NCBI RefSeq assembly: GCF_018991925.1
Contig: NW_024737068.1
Coordinates: forward strand, 12,037,642-12,101,641
DNA from: Homarus americanus
Taxonomy: Eukaryota > Arthropoda > Malacostraca > Decapoda > Nephropidae
Length of the DNA: 64,000 bases
Reading direction: 5' to 3'
Below, one piece after another: positions 11,871-25,169 of the stretch (its first letter is position 1; every line of letters starts with the position of its first letter). The translations under genes were made by a program, and so were the position numbers. The notes under the pieces were generated by a model, which did no database searches, was not told the DNA's origin, and saw only the letters and a program-made list of their open reading frames with translations.

Positions 11871-12974
11871 GCGTAGGAAGAATAACAATACCAAGGGTAT
11901 GGATAAACTGTTATATATTTGTTTGGTAATGTTTAGACAACATTTCTCGCCATATCAGACCTAAAATAAACTAAAATACAATAGCATCAATGTTAAAAAA
12001 TACACATTAGGAAATATGAATAATATCAGTAGTGGGAACATTACTATAAATGAGAGAAAATACTGACACAACACTGAAACATAGAATTATTAATTGCTAA
12101 AACTCTTACATTTAACAAATCAGAACAAAGTGACATGGAGTAGCAGAAATTGAGACCCTAACACTAGAGACGAATAATTATACAAAGTTAAGCAAATATG
12201 TTTAATACGTAAATAGGATGGTGGACAACAGTGGACTTGAATTTCACTGAATGTCTCGTGACAAGCAGAATCATTTGACAGTAGGAGTCAGCAGCTGTGT
12301 TAATTATACATGTCATTGTCACACATAAAATCATAATACAGTACACGATATTTTATATAAGGAAATTAATAGAAACGTGTTATAAAATAATTTTGTAAGT
12401 ATCTATTAAGTGTTTGGTGTACAACTTTTCGTATTTCGAACATTCGGAATTATTCTGAATATTTCAAAGATTGACGTAAAATTCCGAATACGTCAATGAT
12501 GTTCATTTTTTTCCTAGCTAGCTGAAGAAATTCCGCAAAACGGCAGCGTTTTACAGATTGATCCCGGAGTAGTTCTAGGATCGAGCCACTGATGTTCAGG
12601 AAGAGAATCACTTCAGGAGCTTAGACAATAACCACACTGCAGAAGACATCAGAGCAAATCCTGCAAGTGATCTTATGAAATGCCTTTTATGTCCCTCATG
12701 GTGTGTCTTTTCTGTTACGATTTGGTCCGTATTAGTCGAGGCATCTGTATACGATTTGTTTTTTGGGGACATTTCGGAGGTACGAGAAATAATAGGGTTT
12801 TTTTTCCTCTTGCAAATTGTCCTTCAACTTCTCTTATTTTGTAACCACAGTTTGTAAGTTCTTGGCGGAAGGCGGAGACTGTATCATCTCTAGGGTAGAT
12901 ATAACCGTATCCATGCTTGGACTCTGTGAAGGCTCCCAGTTCACCATACACAAACACATATTCAAAGCGGGGCG
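11871..12974. other. AT-rich sequence downstream of the kinase pseudogene
   Basis: Nothing is recognised from 11871 to about 12700. From 12715 to 12978 the minus strand is open for about 87 codons in the same frame as the kinase C-lobe, after one stop (ELSPRFEYVFVYGELGAF at its start). It could be the decayed 3' part of that gene. I do not recognise a domain in it. Confidence 0.4.
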
Positions 12975-13642
12975 ACAACTCTTAGATGGTGCCCCTTTTA
13001 ATAAATTTTTGGAACATATCCCTCATTATGTATCCAAATGAATAGATATCGCCGGCTGGAGTTATTTGTTGACCGTCAAATGTTTCCGGGGCAAAATATA
13101 AGAAATTCTGGCGTAAGTAACTATCCGGGAAGTTAATATTGTCCCCAAATTTCCTCCATTAACCAAAATCGATTATATTAGTTTGTATCTCAGTCGTACC
13201 ATCTTCTTTTTGATTCTCAACATTAAGCACATTATCATCTTTTATGTCGTTATGGCGAATTATGTATCTGTTATATGTTCTTCGTGGTAGAAATAAACGC
13301 TGGTATCCAGAAATTCAACCCACGGTCATTCTCCAAAAAAATGACGAAAGTTTGTGACCCGCAGTAGGACATGACAATTGCCGGCCAGGTGGGACAGGAA
13401 TAGTAGACCACAGGAGCCCCGCCATCACCGCCTAACAACCAAAGTCCGTACACTTCTTCTTCAAACACCCATGTAAGTTCTTGGTGAACACCCAACTTTA
13501 GGACAGCCTGTTTATCTTTTTACTCCACTAAGTACTCGGAGGCACACACACCTTTGCCTAAATACTTGACCACCTTAGTTACACCATGGATATTTTCTGG
13601 TTTGGGTTTACCGTAATCCCAGCTAGAATAATTAGAAGACAT
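12975..13642 (-). pseudogene. Protein kinase pseudogene
   Basis: The minus-strand ATG at 13642-13640 starts MSSNYSSWDYGKPKPENIHG, followed by a glycine-loop-like stretch (VVKYLGKGVCASEYLVE) and KQAVLKL, which resembles the VAIK-lysine strand. A stop lies between them at 13520-13522. An N-lobe segment with GGDGGAPVVYYSCP and IVMSYCG follows, then a frameshift near 13275. In the new frame come HNDIKDDN (13231-13254, catalytic loop, HRDxKxxN type), IDFG (13162-13173), a stop right after it, APE (13081-13089) and DIYSFG (13032-13049). Motif order and spacing identify a Ser/Thr or Tyr kinase fold. Two or more stops, a frameshift and a shortened region before the catalytic loop show that it is broken. 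No intron is evident, so it may be a retrocopy or come from a virus-derived or expanded crustacean kinase family. I cannot tell these apart. Confidence 0.75.
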
Positions 13643-13734
13643 AATTATTTTCTTATGAGTTTAAAATTACAAACTTAATGAGGGATAGTTTGAAATTACA
13701 ATCCGAGTGGGTAAGAGTTTTAACTAGTGATGAT

Positions 13735-13970
13735 GATTCGTGTATGCTTCTAGTGTTGTAGTGATGAGTTTAATGGGGGTGGTGGTGGTAGTTATAGTGT
13801 TGTAGTGATGATGGTTATAGTGATGTAGTAATGATGTTGATGATGGTTATAGTGTTGTAGTGATGAGGTTAATGGGGGTGATGGTAGTTATAGTGTTGTA
13901 GTGATGATGGTTATAGTGATGTAGTAATGATGTGATGATGATGGTTTTAGTGTTGCAGTGATGATGGGTG
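13735..13970 (+). repeat. Minisatellite (GATGGTTATAGTGTTGTAGT)
   Basis: Degenerate copies of a 20-24-bp unit of the form GATGATGGTTATAGTG plus TTGTAGT, with shorter variants. It begins about 90 bp upstream of the kinase pseudogene start. Confidence 0.8.
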
Positions 13971-15322
<1,352 letters not shown>

Positions 15323-16220
15323 TGAAACTGTATTATTTTTATCAATTTCATTATTATTATCATCCTATATACGATGATCTTGTTACTGCAATAGGTCTCA
15401 TATTGCATCACGTACTCAATATCCACGATAGCCAAACACATCATTCGTAGGTTATCATCATGCCGCTCCGTGATCCGTGTGCAGATGATTGCAACATGAT
15501 AACAACTCCTTCTGTAACATTGGCAACAGAGCCCAGGGCATCACAGCGCGACAACCTCTAGCCCCACAGACACACACAGGAGACGTCGCCCGACATGTAC
15601 CGTCCACTAACATGATAACAATAACATAAATTTCAATCTTTTTTTTTTTTTCGTCTGGGTTGCTTAAGGTGTATTTCCCAGCAGGATGGACAGACAGGCA
15701 GCTGAGGCCATCTTGTTTCGCTGTATCGTCATCCACCGTTGAAGATCTTTTGTGTTTTTTGTCCGAAGTTGCAAGGGATTTGAACTCTATTTTGTCCATG
15801 GTAGTGGGTTTTTGGCCTCTTATTTTGTCCGGTGTTAAAAGGGTCTTGGGCTCTTTATTTTGTCCAGAGTTAAGTTTTTAGTAGTTTATTTTTTTCTAGG
15901 ATTTACAATAGTTCTTTTGTTCTTTTGTTCTTAGTGTCATATATTTTTGGGGCCAGCTTGTAAAATATCTCAAGTAGTTTTAGTTCCGTGTCAAAAGTTT
16001 ATAGATATTTTTCTTGTGTCAAAAGATTAAATTGTTCCAAGTGTCAAGATAATGAGTTTTTCTATCCAATCTGTCAAAATTCTTCAGTATTTTCTCCAAT
16101 GCGTAAATTCTCTTAGCATTTTCATCATGGTTTTAGACGAATCAAGTATTTCGGCAATATTTTTCATAGTTTAATATTTCCAAAGTTTTTGTTCATTTTG
16201 TCAAAGATTTTTTTATAGTT
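15323..16220. other. Unique to weakly repetitive T-rich sequence
   Basis: From about 15775 to 16190 words such as TTTTGTCC, AAGTTT and GTCAAAA recur loosely, suggesting a very old tandem repeat. No gene is supported. Confidence 0.4.
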
Positions 16221-16632
16221 TTTGGGTGTGGTGTTGGGGCACCGTGGGCTGGGTGTGGTGTCGGGGCATCGTGGGCTGGGTGTGGTGTTGGGGGCATCGT
16301 GGGCTGGGTGTGTTGGGGCATCGTGGGCTGGGTGTGGTGTTGGGGCATCTGTGGGCTGGGTGTGGTGTTGGGGCACCGTGGGCAGGGTGTGGTGTCGGGG
16401 CACCGTGGGCTGGGTGTGGTGTTGGGGCACTGGGGGCTGGGTGTGGTGTTGGGGCACCGTGGGCTGGGTGTGGTGTTGGGGCACCGTGGGCTGGGTGTGG
16501 TGTTGGTGCACCGTGGGCTGGGTGGTGTTGTGTTGGGGCATCGTGGGCTGGGTGTGGTGTTGGGGCATCGCGGGCTGGGTGTGGTGTTGGGGCATCGTGG
16601 GCTGGGTGTGGTGTTGTGCTGGGGTGTTGGGG
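16221..16632 (+). repeat. 27-bp G-rich minisatellite, open in several frames
   Basis: About 15 copies of a 27-bp unit beginning GGGCTGGGTGTGGTGTTGGG and ending GCACCGT or GCATCGT. Because 27 is a multiple of three and the unit lacks stops, three forward frames and at least two reverse frames stay open (Trp/Gly/Val-rich or His/Pro/Gln-rich). Units vary at C/T in GCAYCGT. I treat it as non-coding. Confidence 0.9.
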
Positions 16633-16761
16633 CACTTCATCTCCTGTATTCGGTTAAAAAAATCATGATAAACATCAACAATAAGGGCCTGACCAGAAAA
16701 CTTTCAGCATAACATAATATGGATGGATATCTCATCACTCCTCTTCTATACTCAACACCCT

Positions 16762-16992
16762 TCAAGGAGGTCTCACACTAGTGTTTTTTCGGGCAACTTC
16801 ATCCAATAACTCATTCTCGACAGCAGATTGAGGACAGTTGCCAGTATAATCCGACAGAATCGGAGTTCCAACCATATTTTTAAACTTAATCTTGTATTTT
16901 CGTAAGCAAAATAGCCTCCTCTGCCTCCTCATCCTCTCAGCGTACAATAATTCGCTCGTAGCAGCAAGCATCACTGGGTCTCCGGCGTCCAT
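16762..16992 (-). CDS. Possible 76-codon ORF or first exon, unrecognised
   Basis: The minus-strand ATG at 16992 is in a strong context (CCAAGATGGACG) and opens 76 codons starting MDAGDPVMLAATSELLYAER, with a basic MRRQRR cluster, ending at the stop at 16762. The balanced composition differs from the surrounding repeats. The N-terminus loosely resembles the acidic/basic start of Harbinger-type nucleases, but no catalytic motif is present, so I do not assign a family. Two in-frame residues (T-K) precede the chosen ATG, and a further upstream ATG would add 16 codons. It may equally be chance. Confidence 0.25.
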   Translation of the reverse strand: MDAGDPVMLAATSELLYAERMRRQRRLFCLRKYKIKFKNMVGTPILSDYTGNCPQSAVENELLDEVARKNTSVRPP

Positions 16993-17331
16993 CTTGGTTG
17001 TTTTGAACTGCGATGATGACGAAATCAGCAACAGCGTCATGGCTTCGGCTAATGTGACAACGATGCTATCAATTACGCCGAAATGATGATGTTGATATGA
17101 ATTGCCAGATGAAAGTTGCCGGAAATAGTGTTCGTGAGATAACGCCTTCTCAGTTAGTGTTCTGACGAGCTACATTCGATACTGTCGCCACCACTCACCT
17201 CTCAATAGGCTCACGAGGGCACCTTGCAGAAAGACACTCTTCCCACTAAATGTATTAATCTTAGACCAGCACTGTGTGGAACTCATTACCTCAGTGTTGT
17301 CCTTGTGTTATATATCCTTCATCAGCATGTA

Positions 17332-17625
17332 ACCGTCAGCAGGTCACCGTCAGCAGGTCACCGTCAGCAGGTCACCGTCAGCAGGCCTCAGTCCGCAGGT
17401 CAGCAGGTTGTTAGTGTTTTGGGTGTAGGTCGCCGTCAGCAGGCTGTTAGTGTCATGGCTGTAGCTGGTCGTCAGCAGGTCGCCGTCAGCAGGTCAGCAA
17501 GCTGTTAGTGTCATGGCTGTAGCTGTTCGTCAGCTGGTCTGCAGGCTGTTAATGTCATGGATATAGGTCCGTCAGCAAGTCGCCGACAGCAGGTGTGCAG
17601 GCTGTTAGTGTCATGACTGCAGTCG
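17332..17625 (+). repeat. Minisatellite (GTCACCGTCAGCAG and longer units)
   Basis: Four near-perfect 14-bp copies at 17332-17388 are followed by three or four longer units of about 55-60 bp (GGCTGTTAGTGTCATGGCTG plus GTCAGCAGGTC). It is a hierarchical array. Confidence 0.85.
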
Positions 17626-17708
17626 GGGTGGAGGTGTTGCTGGTTTATGACTGCCACTTAACTTATGCAAATTGACACATGGCATTGAAATTATGGTGTC
17701 TGTTTTTT

Positions 17709-17710
<2 letters not shown>

Positions 17711-17751
<41 letters not shown>
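17711..17751 (+). repeat. (GT)n microsatellite
   Basis: GT repeat of about 40 bp. Confidence 0.95.
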
Positions 17752-17753
<2 letters not shown>

Positions 17754-17784
17754 TTTTTGTGTGGATGCGTGCACAGACACTTCA

Positions 17785-19145
17785 GAAAGGCAAGTGGGTA
17801 AACTCCTCAAGTGGGCAGGTGGGTAAACTCCTAATGTGGGTGGGTAGATTCCTTAGGTTGGTAGACTCCTCAGCTGGATAGGTGGGTAGACTCCTCAGGT
17901 GGGCAGGTGGGTGGACTCCTCAGCTAGGTAGGTTGGTAGACTCCTCAGGTGGGCAGGTGGGTAGACTCCTCAGCTGGGTAGGTTGGTAGACTCCTTAGCT
18001 GGGTAGGTGGGTAGACTCCTCAGGTGGGTAGGTGGGTAGACTCCCATGGGTGGGCAGATTATTAGACTTCAGGTGGGCAGGCGGGTAGACCTCAGGTGGG
18101 CAGGTGGGTAGAATCCTCAGGTGGGTAGGTGGGTAGACAGGTCCCAGGCGGGTAGACTCCCAGGTGGGTAGGTGGGTAGAGGTGGGCAGGTAGACTCCTC
18201 AGGTGGGTGGGTGGGTAGACTCCTTGGGTGGGCAGATTATTAGACTTCAGGTGGGCAGGCGGGTAGACTCTTCAGGTGGGTAGGTGGGTAGACTCCTCAG
18301 ATGGGTAGGTGGGTAGACTCCTCAGGTGGGCAGGTGGGTCGGTGGGGAGATTATTAGACTTCAGGTGGTCAGGCGGGGAGACTCCTCAGGTGGGTAGGTG
18401 GGTTGACTCCTCAGGTGGGCAGGTGGGTAGACTCCTCAGGTAGATAGATGGGTAGACTCCTCAAGTGGGTAAGTGGATGGACTCCTCAGGTGGGCAGGTG
18501 GATAGACTTCTCAGATGGATAGGTGGATAGGTAGATAGACTCCTTAGGTGGGCAGGTTAGTAGACTCCTCAGGTGGATAGGTGGGTAGACTCCTCAGGTG
18601 GATAGATTCTTCAAGTGGATAAGTGGGTAGACTCCTTAGGTGGGCAGGTGGGTTAGGTGGGCAGGTGGGTAGACTGGGTGGGCAGGTGGGTAGACTCAGG
18701 TGGGCAGGTGGGTAGACTCCTTAGGTGGGCAGGTGGGTAGACTCCTTAGGTGGGCAGGTTAGTAGACTCCTCAGGTGGGCAGGTGGGTAGACTCCTCAGG
18801 TGGGTAGGTGGGTAGACCTCAGGTGGGTGGTAGAGTCCTCAGGTGGGCAGGGTGGGGGTGGAGACTCCTCAGGTGGGCTCCTCAGGTGGGCAGGTGGGTA
18901 GGCTCCTCAGGTGGGTATAATTCTCAGGTGGGCAGGTGGGTATAATTCTCAGGTGGGCAAGTGGGTAGACTCCTCAGGTAGGTAAACTCCTCAAGTGGGT
19001 AGACTCCTCAAGTGGGTAAGTGGATAGACTCCTCAGGTGGGTAGATTTATCAGGTGGGTAGACTCCTCAGTTGGGAAGGTGGGTAAGTGGGTAGACTCCT
19101 TAGGTGAGTAGGTGGGTAGACTTCTCAGGTGGAAAGGTGGGTGGT
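17785..19145 (+). repeat. Large minisatellite (GGTGGGTAGACTCCTCAG)
   Basis: About 1.36 kb of imperfect units of 21-27 bp, combining GTGGGCAGGTGGGTAG with ACTCCTCAG. Higher-order copies carry an inserted GGGCAGATTATTAGACTTC (about 18050, 18228 and 18345, the last as GGGGAGATTATTAGACTTC). No coding frame persists. Confidence 0.9.
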
Positions 19146-19227
19146 AGGGGTGGTCGTCCAGGTGTCTCCCCCGTCATTACCTGGTGCCCGGGGGCGTGAC
19201 GCAGTGACAGTGTGCAGGGAGGTGACA

Positions 19228-19735
19228 CTACCCACCACCACCACCACCACCACCACCACCACTATTACCAACACCACCACTACTATCACTACCACAACCA
19301 CCACTACTTCTGTTACCAACAGTAATACCAACACCACCATCACCGCCACCACTAAAACCAACACCGCCACTACTACCAAATCCACCATCACCACCACTAC
19401 TACCATCACCAACACTACTACTACTACTACTTCTACTAACATCACCACGACCACAATAATCACCATTAATAATTCTAATACCACTACTACTTATATTACT
19501 AACACCACCACTACTATTACTATCACCATTAATAACACTTGTACTGCCATCACCGTGTACCATATCTACCACCATCATTACTATTGCCACCAGTACTACA
19601 ACCATCGCTATTAACCCCATCCACTGGTGCATCACAACCACCAGCAATACTACCACCACTACCACCTATATCGCTTTTGCCCCTACCCACCACTACTACA
19701 ACTATTGCCATCACAACCATTACCAGTACTACCAC
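19228..19735 (+). repeat. (CCA/CTA/ATC)n trinucleotide-rich tract
   Basis: It starts as pure ACC repeat (about 19231-19262) and grades into imperfect ACC/ACT/ATC/ACA triplets over about 500 bp. The Thr/Asn-rich forward frame and Val/Ser/Gly-rich reverse frames are artefacts of the triplet period. Confidence 0.9.
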
Positions 19736-19794
19736 CATCACCCTCACTGACCATACGACGGTAGGGACGTGGACGGTGGTTGGGTTCTGGTGGG

Positions 19795-20090
19795 CTGGCC
19801 GAAAAGGGCAAATAATGAGGTGCACGTGGAAGGTAAGGTGGTGCGTGAGGCAGGTGTACGAGGCAATCCCATGATGCAAGCAGGAGGCAAGTGCACAAGG
19901 CTGGTGCACGAAGCAGGAAGGATGGTGCACAAGGCAGGAAGGATGATGCACGAAGCAGGTAGTGAGGTGCACGAGATAGGTACGAGGCAGATGGGGGTGC
20001 ACTAGATAGGAAGAGTGATGCACGGGACATGTAGGGTGGTGCACGAGGCAGGTAAAATGCTGCACGAGGCAGGTAGGGAGGTGCACGGCG
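19795..20090 (+). repeat. Minisatellite (GGTGCACGAGGCAGGAAGGA)
   Basis: About 13 imperfect copies of a unit of about 20 bp, running into a GC-rich block. Confidence 0.85.
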
Positions 20091-21734
20091 GCGGGCGGGC
20101 ACGGGTCGGCCCCTTCACTGTAGCCGGGGTGCTGCAGGGGCCAGCAGACATCCTCCCCGTATTTTTACCTGGCGGTGTCCTCCTCCCCAATTTCCTCCGC
20201 GGATATTGGTCTCCGTTCGGCCTCCTCCCCTTCTGTGTCTTCCCTCCCCCTCCCGCCCTCTCCCCCCCTCCCCTGTCTGTATCTTCCCAGAACGGCCGCC
20301 TCGTAACCACGACCCCGACAATGCCGCCGCTCGCCCGCCTATCGCCGAAATGACAGGTGTCTTGCCATGCCCCGCACGCAACACACCTGCGCATCCATTT
20401 TCTATACGTCACCGATTGTCCACATTCATAACCAGTACTTGGGACTGAGTGTCATACACCTCTGACACTCTGCACTACCCGGGGCACCACCACTAGCACT
20501 CACGTGGGTTAATAAAGGGGAGGAAACAGAGCGGTCAGGACATCAAGGTTCCAGTGTCGCCCGCCAACGCGACACACACCAACTGGGCAACATCTCGTTT
20601 TCTATACCGCACTGCCACCGTCTCGCGGGTCCCACTCCGTCAGTCGCCTTGTGGGTGTCGTGGTGGTCGTGTCACCGGGCGCATTTCACCACCTCTTGCC
20701 TTCCCTCCTTCAGCAGTTACGGCGGTAGGATCCTCAGTACTGGTCGTGTGTGTCCCCGGCGGGGCGGCCAGACGTATCGATCGCCTTGAATTACTGCGTC
20801 TATTTGACTGGTGTTCAGTTAAAATTGAATGTGAGTGAAGGTTAGGGGCGATAAATCATATTGCGCGCGGCCTGCTCCCTGTACTCCCGACGGTCCTCTG
20901 CGTGTTGTGAGTTTACGACAGGGCAAGTTGTGTCGTGTCTAACCCAACGACAACTTGTGTTTCATCACTATGACTGATCCTGGTACTGTATGTCAACAGT
21001 TGTGTGTGACAGTCTAGCACGTGAGCCACGCCCGTCCTTTTGTTGATATGACTAATAGCTGGCAGGTTTTGCCGTCTCCGAAGCTCATAACACTGAGTGG
21101 ATTTAGCCAGTTGTCGCACGCTCTTGACGCTAGAGGGATGTATCGTGTTGTGCGCTAGCGATTAAATCTCTAGTGTCTGGAGCTGTTGACATTGGGAAGA
21201 TGTATCGTGTCGTAAGTTCAATACTAACATACTGATCTTCTGTATCGTAAGTTTTTGGCGTTAGAGGGACGAGTTGGTGTTGGCAACTCGCAAAACTGGA
21301 CGGATCTAATGAGTTGTACGTTCCTAACATCGTATCACTTGGTATCCTACAGTTGTTCTTTGTCTGTGGATGTGTTACAGGTGACAATTGGCATATCTGA
21401 TATTTTAAGTGTAAAAATCATTATTTAATGTATGCCAACTGATATTTTCATAAAGCAGAAATGATAATTAATCCACAATTATCACAGTGTTTCCGCAGAT
21501 CTAGTAAATTAAGAGAGAGAAAATAGTTCGATGAAGGTGTGAACAATGAACCGAATTAATCCACAGCAGCACATCACAATGATGCGTAGTGAACACAAGT
21601 GAACAAACACGGGACTAGGCCTATATCCTAGCAGCAGGCTCGTCCTGCTCTAGGCCTACGTCTTGGGACACACTACTTGGCGTGTCTCGGAGGCCAAGTG
21701 GAAAATTATATTGCCTCCGAACACCCGAGGCTAG
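20091..21734. other. GC-rich block then unique sequence
   Basis: 20091-20800 is clearly GC- and CpG-rich compared with the window, with pyrimidine-rich runs at about 20215-20275. It could be a CpG-rich promoter or 5'-UTR region, but I recognise no exon. 20900-21700 is unique with no feature seen. Confidence 0.35.
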
Positions 21735-22045
21735 GGTTTCGAACTGGTGCCTCGAGCTGGTTCGCCGGGGTGTGAAGCTGGTTTAGTTCACTTGGGGTTT
21801 GATCAGCTTCTCCCTATGTTTTGCACTGGTTCACCCGGTATCTGAAGCTGTTGCCATCAGTGTTTAACAAGCTTCATTAAGTGTCTTGACCAGCTTCACT
21901 CAGTGTCTGGAGATTATTCTCCAGGTGGTTCGAACATCAACAACCAAGCTTTACGGGCTACATTACTGAGTGTCTGGGTGCTGGTCCACCTGGTGTTGGA
22001 CCAGCTTCACCAGGTCTCGAACTACATCGTCAAGTCTCGGTAACT
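21735..22045 (+). repeat. Degenerate tandem repeat (CTGGTTCACCCGGTRTCTGA)
   Basis: Words such as GAAGCTGGTTYA, AGCTTCACT and AGTGTCTGG recur every 30-40 bp, as a decayed array. Confidence 0.55.
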
Positions 22046-22124
22046 GGACACAGCCGTCGCCACCACAGGTAAACACAGTATTGTGTATTGTGAATTATAT
22101 TTTTCATTCATTCAAGAGCGACTG

Positions 22125-22470
22125 CTCAGGTACAGATACGAGTACAGGTATACAGTAGATGAAAACACAGGTGCAGGTACAAGTACAGATACAGAGCAAG
22201 AACAGATAAAGGTAGAAAGACAAGTATAGTTACAAGTAGAGAGACATGTACAGGTTCAGAGACAAGTACAGATACAGAGACGACTACTGGTACAGATACA
22301 AGTACAGGTATAGATTAAAGAACAGGTATAGATACAAGTATAGGTATAGATACAAGTACAGGCATGGATCAGGAACAGGTACAGATACGAGTTCAGGTAC
22401 AAAATCGAATACAGATACGAGAACAGGTACAAATACGAGTACAGATAAGAGAACAGTTACATGTATTTCA
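22125..22470 (+). repeat. GTACAGATACAA-type satellite, locus 1
   Basis: An imperfect array of 6- and 12-bp units (GTACAGATACAAGTACAGGT). The same family occurs at 44495-46040. Confidence 0.9.
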
Positions 22471-22639
22471 ATATGATCAAATTTACACAAATAGTTACCG
22501 AGATTAATATACTACCTTACATTACATAACGACGGCAATGTCACACAGTATTTCGCAATCGTTGAACTCACCATAATGTCATTGAAAGTTTATTTAGCCA
22601 GAAAAATACAGTTACAGAGTGGACAATAATAACACTATT

Positions 22640-22890
22640 GACATGGCTGTGTGGAATTAAAGTTTAACAACCTTAGACCCTAACGTAACTTAAAAGGAGT
22701 TAAATCAAAACCTTCAGAGACTTTCCTATAGCATTAGAGAATTAACAACTAAACAACCTAAAAGCCACTATTGTAACATAGCTTTAGAGGGGTTAAAGCT
22801 AAACCTTCCAAGAATTTATCATAGAGGTAGCTTTAGAGAATTGAAAGCTGAACCTTCCAAGATTCTTCCATAGTTCTAGAGTAGTAAAAG
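22640..22890 (+). repeat. Degenerate ~58-bp tandem repeat
   Basis: Three or four units share GCTTTAGAGNNNTNAAAGCT and AAACCTTCCAAGA. Confidence 0.6.
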
Positions 22891-24180
22891 GTTTATCACA
22901 CCAACAGCTGAAGGATACATCAACTTCGCTTGGTTTCATTATAAGGTTTCTATACACGCTCTACCTGAGGTCATTAGAAAAAGTCTTAAATAACGTCGAC
23001 TCTTCTGCTTCTCGGGAATATAACTTCTTCTTCTCATTTAATTGTGTCTAAGGATGAAATAACTATTAGATAGACATTTTTTAAGCTTTTAAGTCGAAGT
23101 TGACCACAACGACTCATCAAGCTGGAGGTCAGATTACTGTGAGTGTTAAGACGACCTGAAGTGCGAAGGTACTCCACTCACAACACACACTAACTTTCCT
23201 TTAACATTACAGAGATTTAGATTAACAATATTTCTTTATTTTAATACTGTCATCTAACTGTTGCTCGGTGAGGGTATCTGGTGAAGGTTGAATCTTGGTG
23301 CTTCTCTCTGCGTTATTTGTGTGACTTGGCGTACGTCAGCCACTCAGGTACATTCTTGCATGTACTGTACAGCTACAAGAAAAATTCTACATACAGCCAC
23401 CTGAGAATCTTGATACAGGTATATTAAATTAGAGACGGATTCTGTACAAATTAGTGCAAACTCTGAACTTAGTAAATGCACAAATAAATTGTCACGCTGA
23501 CATGAAGGTGAATGACAACAACTTTTTCATTATTCTACACAGAAGGCTGATGGGGGGAGCTTGTTAAATGGTCATTTGTGATTTAATATTTTATGTTGGA
23601 CAACTTTAGGAACAGTTGTTTCATTACAGTGACTCAGGTTTAATGGAGTTTAGAGACATATTCATTGTATGGATGACGCTGTGTGTTTGTGTGTAGGTTC
23701 AGCAGGTTAAAGGGACGTGTTTGATCATATCTAGGTTAAGGCACCATCATAAACCATGGGTGTCTGTTTTAGTTAATTTATGTTTTATCACACATATGAG
23801 GTAAGGCGTCAACTGCTGTATACACTATAGGGTCAACATTCCATCACTATGTCTGTACTCTTAACTAAAACTTGTACGTGTGCTGTTGATTCTGGATGAA
23901 CCTTATAAATATATTATTACTCAGTGAAGTTACTAGTAACATGAGAAACTTATTAACTACATTACATCAGTAGATTGAGGTAGAAGACAGCCAAGGCAAC
24001 AATATTTTCCTGGTATAATTTTATATGTAAAATTGTAGGTATTATAATCCTATTTTTCTTATGTTTCCCTCGATGATGTTTGACAGTGGCGGTGTACATT
24101 TTTGTGATATATATTGTGGATACAGATAATGAAAAAGGTTCTGTAATAATTTCTGAATTTATTGAAAAGAGGAAATCCCT
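22891..24180. other. Unique AT-rich sequence, no feature recognised
   Basis: No repeats or credible genes are seen on either strand. Confidence 0.4.
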
Positions 24181-25110
24181 TTCAATTCGCATGTCACCAA
24201 AATCTAAAATAAATATTTATCGAATATTTACAAATTTTCACACTAATGCCAGGGAAACGGAAAGACTATTTTATACCATTACGAGGAGGAAATAGTTTTA
24301 TTATTGAATGATACCAGTGATATTAAATAAGGTATTACATTACTTATAAGTTAGAGGCTTTTTGGTACCACTGCTGGGAAAGAAGTAAGATATGTACCAC
24401 TTTAGCTCTGGGATGAGTAAGGAATACTTGACTGTAACTAAGGAAATACAATAGTTCACACTAGTATTGGGCTGACATCAGGAATTGTTAATATTTGCTA
24501 ACGAAAGTAAGGAAAATAAATCATGTTTATGTTAGTAAAAGGGAAAAGGAAATACCTGGATCTGTTTACACAAGTAGCTACCAGAGATGATTACAAGATA
24601 AAATATTTTTTATAACAGTAGTACAATGCCATTTTTGTTAGACTAGGACAATGGAAAAGTAAGATTTATTTAAAGTACTAGTGAGAAAAATCTAATTTTC
24701 CCATTTTATTCTAAGTAAAGATTAAGAAATTTTTCACCCTAGAACTAAGGAAAATTATGACAATTTTCACAGTAGTACTAGATAGAAGATAAAGAATCGT
24801 TTTACAGGAATATCAAACTATAATTTATCCCACAAACACTATGGAGAAATACTGACTTTTTATGCTTGTCTTAGGGAAATATTGGGATTTTTTACACTAG
24901 TTTTGGTTACGAATATGAAAATTTCCATACTAATGTTATGGAAACACACTGAAAATTTTACATTAGTATTCCTGAAAAATATGAAATTTTCTACCTTAGT
25001 ATTGGAATTTTTTTTCACGTCATATAATCTTGATGAGAACCAGGAAAATTTTCACACTAGAATTAGGGGAAAACATGAAAGTTTTAATATCAGTGTTGGT
25101 GGAAATTAGA
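24181..25110 (+). repeat. Degenerate AT-rich tandem repeat (~45 bp)
   Basis: Blocks like ATGAAAATTTTCACACTAGT plus TAGGGAAA recur, best seen at 24880-25105. The units are diverged and of uneven length. The 75-codon frame at 24882-25109 is made from this repeat. Confidence 0.6.
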
Positions 25111-25169
25111 TAACTTTTCCTCAATAAAACAAATATTAAACATGATGATTTACCAGTGTGTTTTGGCCC

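Noticed and set aside
16164..16712. Frames of about 140-158 codons on both strands (His/Pro/Gln or Trp/Gly/Val)
   Set aside because: 27-bp minisatellite artefacts, open in five frames at once.
19125..20102. Thr-, Val- and Ser/Gly-rich frames
   Set aside because: They are products of ACC-type triplet repeats and the GGTGCACGAGGCAGG array.
21680..21760. A GGTTTCGAAC box resembling a tRNA B-box
   Set aside because: No matching A-box or cloverleaf could be drawn, so no tRNA or SINE is claimed.
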